Below, in pieces: positions 60,387 through 64,000 of a DNA stretch of 64,000 nt. The notes under the pieces are model-generated. The model was not told the origin of the DNA, made no database searches, and saw nothing but the letters and a program-made list of their open reading frames with translations. Source of the stretch: CAWABB01 sp963780165 (GTDB lineage: Bacteria > Bacteroidota > Ignavibacteria > UBA10030 > UBA6906); assembly GCA_963780165.1 (NCBI GenBank), contig CAWABB010000001.1, positions 186,001 through 250,000 of the forward strand, read 5' to 3'. Position 1 is the first letter of the stretch. Each line of letters opens with the position of its first letter. The position numbers and the translations under genes were made by a program.

Positions 60387-60956
60387 ATGCGGATCACCAC
60401 AGGGAGGTTCAAGGGGAGGGCGGTTCAGACCGTGGGTGACCTCTCGGTCCGGCCGGCGATGGACCGGGCCCGGCAGACGATCTTCAACATCCTCTCGGCG
60501 CGCATGGAGCTTGACGGGATCTCGGTCCTCGACCTCTTCGCCGGGAGCGGAAGCCTCGGCCTCGAGGCGCTCAGCCGCGGGGCGGGTAAGGCGGTCTTCG
60601 TCGAGGCCTCGCGGGAAGCCAGCAGGATTCTTGAAGCGACGATCGAGCGCTTCGGGTGCGTTGACGAGGCAGACGTGCTTGCAATGGATGTCCAGCAGTT
60701 CCTTGCCGGCAACCGGGAGCGGTTTCACCTCGTGTTCTCCGATCCGCCCTACGCGTATCCGCACACTGCCGGCATGCCGGACGACATCATCGCGGGGAAC
60801 CATCTCACACCCGGCGGCATTCTGCTGATCGAGCACGCGACCGGGCTCGAGTTCCCCCCTTCCACCCGGTGGGAACTGTTCACCGGACGGCGATTTGGCC
60901 GGACGACGCTTTCATTCTTCCGTCCGGTTCACAACCAGGAGGCGGCACGCCCATGA
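60387..60956 (+). CDS. rsmD: 16S rRNA (guanine(966)-N2)-methyltransferase RsmD
   Basis: Protein of 189 residues from MRITTGRFKGR (60387). The N-terminal RVITGxxKG-like start, the SAM-binding DLFAGSGSLGLEALSRGA (49-66) and the catalytic DPPY (FSDPPYAYPHT) identify RsmD. It overlaps coaD by ATGA; rsmD-coaD is a widely conserved pair. Confidence 0.93.
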   Translation: MRITTGRFKGRAVQTVGDLSVRPAMDRARQTIFNILSARMELDGISVLDLFAGSGSLGLEALSRGAGKAVFVEASREASRILEATIERFGCVDEADVLAMDVQQFLAGNRERFHLVFSDPPYAYPHTAGMPDDIIAGNHLTPGGILLIEHATGLEFPPSTRWELFTGRRFGRTTLSFFRPVHNQEAARP

Positions 60957-61435
60957 AGCAGCGACCGGCGATCTATCCCGGGACCTTCGACCCCATCACG
61001 TACGGGCATATCGATGTCGTGAACAGGGCTGTCGCGATGTTCCCCCGGCTGATCATTCTCGTCGCACGCAACCCGGTCAAGGCACCGATGTTCTCGGACA
61101 TCGACCGCATCGCGATGATCAGGGAGGTCTTTCGGGGAAGGAAGAATATCACCGTCGACGGATTCGACGGGCTTCTGGTGGATTATGCACGGCAGACGAG
61201 GGCGACCGCGATCATCAGAGGCCTGCGTGCCGTGTCCGACTTCGAGTACGAGTTCCAGATGGCGCTCATGAATCGCAAGCTGTACCGCAACATCGACACA
61301 GTCTTCCTGGCGCCGGACGAGCGGTACACATATCTGAACTCCAGCATCGTGCGCGAGGTCGCGCGGCTGGGCGGCGACATCGACGACTTCGTCCCGCCCG
61401 TCGTGCGGAAGCGCCTGCGGGCGCTCACGCGCTGA
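60953..61435 (+). CDS. coaD: pantetheine-phosphate adenylyltransferase
   Basis: Protein of 160 residues. The nucleotidyltransferase TxGH motif (GTFDPITYGHIDVV, T16-H19) and the C-terminal YLNSSIVREVARLGGDI are conserved, as is the RGLRAVSDFEYEFQMALMNR helix of CoaD. It adenylates 4'-phosphopantetheine in coenzyme A synthesis. Confidence 0.96.
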   Translation: MKQRPAIYPGTFDPITYGHIDVVNRAVAMFPRLIILVARNPVKAPMFSDIDRIAMIREVFRGRKNITVDGFDGLLVDYARQTRATAIIRGLRAVSDFEYEFQMALMNRKLYRNIDTVFLAPDERYTYLNSSIVREVARLGGDIDDFVPPVVRKRLRALTR

Positions 61436-61477
61436 TATCACTGACGATTATCGAGTAACCGCCGATTCCAGGACGCC

Positions 61478-61855
61478 ATGCCCACGTACGAATACCAGTG
61501 CAAAGCCTGCGGTCACACGCTCGAGGAATTCCATTCCATCATGGTGCCGCCGCTCACACGATGCCCGAAGTGCGACACGGACAACCTCGTCCGCGTCATG
61601 GGCACTGGTGGGGGCCTCATATTCCGGGGGACCGGGTTCTACCTGACGGACTACAAGAAGAGCGGCGGCTCGCCCTCGTCGTCCGGCGGGAGCTCGGGCA
61701 GCAAGCCGTCCGGCGGGAGCTCGGGCAGCAAGCCATCCGGTGAGAGTTCAGGCAGCAAGCCATCAGGCGAGAGTTCGGGGAGCACGTCGTCGGAAGGCGG
61801 CTCCGGCAGCAGCTCACCTCCCGGCGGATCGGGGGACACCAAAGGGGAACGCTGA
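61478..61855 (+). CDS. FmdB family zinc ribbon protein with repeat tail
   Basis: Protein of 125 residues. Residues 1-60 are the FmdB/CxxC_CxxC zinc ribbon (MPTYEYQCKACGHTLEEF, C8/C11 and C29/C32). Residues 62-125 are a low-complexity tail of G, S, K, P and E with four nine-residue units of the type GSSGSKPSG. FmdB proteins were named for a supposed regulatory link to formamidase and have no firm function. It follows coaD by 42 bases and converges with lptB. Confidence 0.9.
   Translation: MPTYEYQCKACGHTLEEFHSIMVPPLTRCPKCDTDNLVRVMGTGGGLIFRGTGFYLTDYKKSGGSPSSSGGSSGSKPSGGSSGSKPSGESSGSKPSGESSGSTSSEGGSGSSSPPGGSGDTKGER
61688..61795. repeat. 27-bp tandem repeat in the FmdB gene tail
   Basis: Four in-frame 27-base units based on GGGAGCTCGGGCAGCAAGCC plus GTCCGGC. 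The first two are almost identical, the third differs slightly and the fourth is decayed. Each encodes nine residues, so copy-number changes keep the frame. Confidence 0.92.
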
Positions 61856-61860
61856 CCGGG

Positions 61861-62622
61861 TCAGTCGTACCGGTCCAGCTTGAACTTTTCTCCGAGGTAC
61901 AACTTCCGCGCGTCCGGGTCGTCTGCCAGGTACTCGGCGGTGCCGGCCTTCAGGATTCTCCCCTCAAACAGCAGGTACGCCCTGTCGGTGATCGAGAGGG
62001 TTTCGTGGACGTTGTGGTCGGTCACCAGCACGCCGATCCCCCGCTCGCGGAGGCCGCTGACGATCTTCATGATTTCCTCTACCGCGATCGGATCGATGCC
62101 GGCGAACGGCTCATCGAGCAGGATGAAACCCGGTTCAGTCGCCAGCGCGCGGGCAATCTCCGTCCGCCGCCGCTCCCCTCCCGAGAGCATATACCCCTTG
62201 CTGCGCGCGATATGCGTGATGCTGAAGTCCTGCAGCAGCCGCTCGCACCGCTGTTTCCGGTCCGCGGCCGGGAAGCCCATCGCCTGCAACACTGCGAGGA
62301 TATTCTCCTCCACGGTCAACTTCCTGTACACCGACGCTTCCTGCGGGAGATAACCCACGCCGAGACGGGCCCGCCTGTACATCGGCGTCGTCGTAATCTC
62401 CATATCATCCAGGAAGACTTTGCCGGCTTCCGGGCGAATCATCCCGACGATCATGTAGAAGGTCGTCGTCTTCCCGGCGCCGTTCGGCCCCAGGAGCCCC
62501 ACCACCTCGCCCCGGCGCACTTCGATGCTGACGTCGTTGACCACCGTGCGTTTGCGATAGCGCTTGACCAACCCTTCGGATCGTAGCAGGTTCACCCTGC
62601 CGTCTTCAGCTGTCGTGTCCAT
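61861..62622 (-). CDS. lptB: LPS export ABC transporter ATP-binding protein LptB
   Basis: ABC ATPase of up to 253 residues. Walker A is GPNGAGKTTTFYMIVG, signature LSGGERRRTEIARAL, Walker B FILLDEPFAGIDPIAV, and GVGYLPQEASVYRKLTVEENI is LptB-specific. It powers LPS extraction from the inner membrane with LptFG. The ATG at 62622 lies inside lptA; a GTG at 62595 would give the usual LptB N-terminus and a four-base GTGA overlap with the lptA stop, and may be the true start. Confidence 0.95.
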   Translation of the reverse strand: MDTTAEDGRVNLLRSEGLVKRYRKRTVVNDVSIEVRRGEVVGLLGPNGAGKTTTFYMIVGMIRPEAGKVFLDDMEITTTPMYRRARLGVGYLPQEASVYRKLTVEENILAVLQAMGFPAADRKQRCERLLQDFSITHIARSKGYMLSGGERRRTEIARALATEPGFILLDEPFAGIDPIAVEEIMKIVSGLRERGIGVLVTDHNVHETLSITDRAYLLFEGRILKAGTAEYLADDPDARKLYLGEKFKLDRYD

Positions 62623-63869
62623 GGTATCTCGATGTTGTTCATTGCAGGCCGGTCCAGTCGCAGGAGGAATCCCGGCACGCGGAACTCCGTTTCCCTGCCC
62701 GCGACAAGGGGCTCGGGATGGTATTCCCCTTCGACGCCGCCGATGATGCCGATGGAGCGCACCCGACCTTCATCAAACAGGAGCGTGATCCTGTCCCCGG
62801 TTGAGGTCGTCACACCGTTCGCCGCCGTGTCTTCATATGCAAAATAGATGCTCATCGCACGCACGTCGGCGCGGATGGTGTGCAGCCGCCGCCGGTCGAA
62901 CTGCATCCGCAGCGTTTCGCCTGCGAGCTGGTTGTAGCGCGAGGGCCGGAGCGAGTCCGCGCGCGAGAGCGTCAGCGCGTTTCCCATCACGAAGACTTCC
63001 CTGAGGCTCCGGCTCTCCAGGGCCACATCGATGGAATCCCCGGTGGTCTGGCTGTCCTGATACCAGACGACCGGCGATCCCCGGAGCAGAATGCTGTCGC
63101 CCTGCGTGAAGAACACCGCGCGGCCGGAGATCGCTGAGAGCTCCCCGCGAAGGATCCGCACCGAGTCGATGGCGACCAGCCGCGGAAGCGTATCCCGGAT
63201 GGATTCCATGACGAGGCTGCGGACGATCAGCGTGTCGCTGACACCGCCGGTGGTGTCGGTCTGGAGCAACACCGGATCTACGGTCATCCTGTTGACGCCA
63301 CGATCCGGGTCGTGCTCGAGCCGGCCGCCGAGAATGAGGATCCGATCCGACGGGCTCTCCACGCGGACGTTCCCGGTCGCGATCGACCTCCTCGAGTCCC
63401 GGTAGAACACAAGGCTGTCCGCCGTCACGACCGATGCGCTGTCCCGGACCCGCACGCGGGAGCGGAAAAACGCGGTCCTGGACTCAATCAAATACTCACC
63501 GAACTCTGCCGTGAGGTCCATGCGGCCATCCGTGAGTCGGACCTTTTCGAACGCTTCTGCGCGCCGGGAGTCGCGGTGGTAGGTCCCCCGGGGAGACGTC
63601 AGTGTCAGGCTGTCGTCGGTCACGACGACCTTGCCGGTCAGATTGACGGTGCCGCTCTTGATGAACTGGAGGGCCCGGTCGCAGGAAATCCGGACGTTCC
63701 CCTGGGCGAGCCGTACGTTTCCGATAAGCTCCCGCGCGTCCTGCCCCTCGATCACCAGCCCCACGAGGCTGTCGGCATTCTCCAGCACAACGACCCGGTC
63801 CTGCTGTGCGCCGGCCTGGAGCGCGAACACGGCGAACGTCGCCAGAATCATGGCAGCACGGAGACTCAT
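62592..63869 (-). CDS. lptA: OstA/LptA-like LPS transport protein
   Basis: Protein of 425 residues with a signal peptide (1-21, ending AGA). The OstA/LptA N-terminal domain is seen in repeated jelly-roll strands (LIGNVRLAQGNVRISCDRAL, VVTDDSLTLTSPRGTYHRDSRRAEAFEKVRLTDG, ATGNVRVESPSDRI). It is much longer than E. coli LptA (about 185 residues), consistent with the larger FCB-group form. It forms the periplasmic bridge for LPS. It overlaps the end of lptC by ATGA. Confidence 0.88.
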   Translation of the reverse strand: MSLRAAMILATFAVFALQAGAQQDRVVVLENADSLVGLVIEGQDARELIGNVRLAQGNVRISCDRALQFIKSGTVNLTGKVVVTDDSLTLTSPRGTYHRDSRRAEAFEKVRLTDGRMDLTAEFGEYLIESRTAFFRSRVRVRDSASVVTADSLVFYRDSRRSIATGNVRVESPSDRILILGGRLEHDPDRGVNRMTVDPVLLQTDTTGGVSDTLIVRSLVMESIRDTLPRLVAIDSVRILRGELSAISGRAVFFTQGDSILLRGSPVVWYQDSQTTGDSIDVALESRSLREVFVMGNALTLSRADSLRPSRYNQLAGETLRMQFDRRRLHTIRADVRAMSIYFAYEDTAANGVTTSTGDRITLLFDEGRVRSIGIIGGVEGEYHPEPLVAGRETEFRVPGFLLRLDRPAMNNIEIPWTRQLKTAG

Positions 63870-64000
63870 GGCGTCGGAGGCCGGGATTCATTCGTGCCGG
63901 CCTGTCCGGTGGTGACCGCCTGTCCGGTCACGCGGAAGATCCGGTAGTTCTTCAGGCTCTGATCGCTGACCAGGCCGTGGCCGCGGATCTGTTCGGTGGT
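63866..64000 (-). CDS. lptC: LptC, C-terminal part (runs off the window)
   Basis: The last 44 codons of an open frame entering from the right edge, ending in SRPPTP and a TGA that overlaps the lptA ATG. The segment HGLVSDQSLKNYRIFRVTGQ matches the C-terminal LptC pattern (SDxxLxNYRI), so this is the LptC end, with a short divergent tail. The start lies outside the window. The order lptC-lptA-lptB supports it. Confidence 0.78.
   Translation of the reverse strand, partial: TTEQIRGHGLVSDQSLKNYRIFRVTGQAVTTGQAGTNESRPPTP

Noticed and set aside
1..64000. CRISPR arrays, insertion sequences, prophage, integrase or defence islands
   Set aside because: No regularly spaced repeats, transposase, integrase or phage structural motifs were seen; all blocks are core-genome genes.

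Overview
The window is a gene-dense, GC-rich stretch of bacterial chromosome with very short intergenic gaps and no sign of plasmid, phage, transposon or CRISPR content. The protein families point to the Bacteroidota/Chlorobiota side of the FCB group, most like an Ignavibacteria-type lineage. The markers are a GWxTD-domain protein, a PorV-type outer-membrane protein, DUF3109, DUF3467 and DUF5723-like proteins, long-form RmlA, an hrcA-grpE-dnaJ cluster, a mitochondrial-type aconitase and a Gram-negative Lpt/LolA envelope. This is inference from family content; no rRNA is present. Ten promoter-like sites, each TTGnnn, a 17-nt spacer, then a TATAAT-like box, suggest ordinary sigma-70 promoters rather than the TTTG/TAnnTTTG promoters of classical Bacteroidetes.

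Layout. 1-3.1 kb (+): GWxTD protein, pdxA, ftsE, joined by ATGA overlaps. 3.2-7.6 kb (-): Fe-S scaffold, mrp, kbl, rsmB, rpmE. 7.8-8.7 kb (+): PorV-like barrel. 8.7-17.8 kb (-): amrA, amrB, a DUF2520 oxidoreductase, rmlA, a crotonase, a membrane-anchored unknown, glyS, then an FN3 lipoprotein, a CPBP protease and a TPR protein. 18.0-24.7 kb (+): phosphohexomutase, dprA, DUF3109, rpoN, hslV, hslU. 24.6-30.0 kb (-): a barrel plus lipoprotein pair, DUF3467 and a TPR lipoprotein. 30.2-32.2 kb (+): icd and a thioredoxin-fold protein. 32.3-36.3 kb (-): MOSC protein, bacilliredoxin, aconitase. 36.4-41.9 kb (+): clpS, alaS (frameshifted in this sequence), gmhA, a sugar-phosphate transferase and a small membrane protein. 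41.8-43.9 kb (-): TonB-like, ExbB-like and SPOR proteins.

44.3-55.2 kb (-) is a compact ten-gene run: rng, gcvT, comB, ftsK, lolA, a flippase-like protein, an outer-membrane protein, a cyclophilin, holA and a sigma-factor-like protein ending in a membrane helix. Behind it lie the SRP RNA and a tRNA-Ala(CGC). 56.0-61.9 kb (+): hrcA, grpE, dnaJ, a ComEA-like protein, a PilM-like protein, rsmD, coaD and an FmdB zinc ribbon. 61.9-64.0 kb (-): lptB, lptA and the 3' end of lptC, which runs off the window.

Most genes are housekeeping: envelope biogenesis (Lpt, LolA, GmhA, RmlA), protein quality control (HslUV, ClpS, HrcA/GrpE/DnaJ), translation, the TCA cycle (icd, aconitase) and chromosome handling (FtsK, HolA, DprA). 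The most unusual observations are an aconitase with a 108-residue histone-H1-like basic tail, an ECF-sigma-like protein anchored by a C-terminal membrane helix, a one-base frameshift in the essential alaS, an FmdB protein with a 27-bp repeat tail, and an hrcA promoter that lacks CIRCE but carries a different palindrome.
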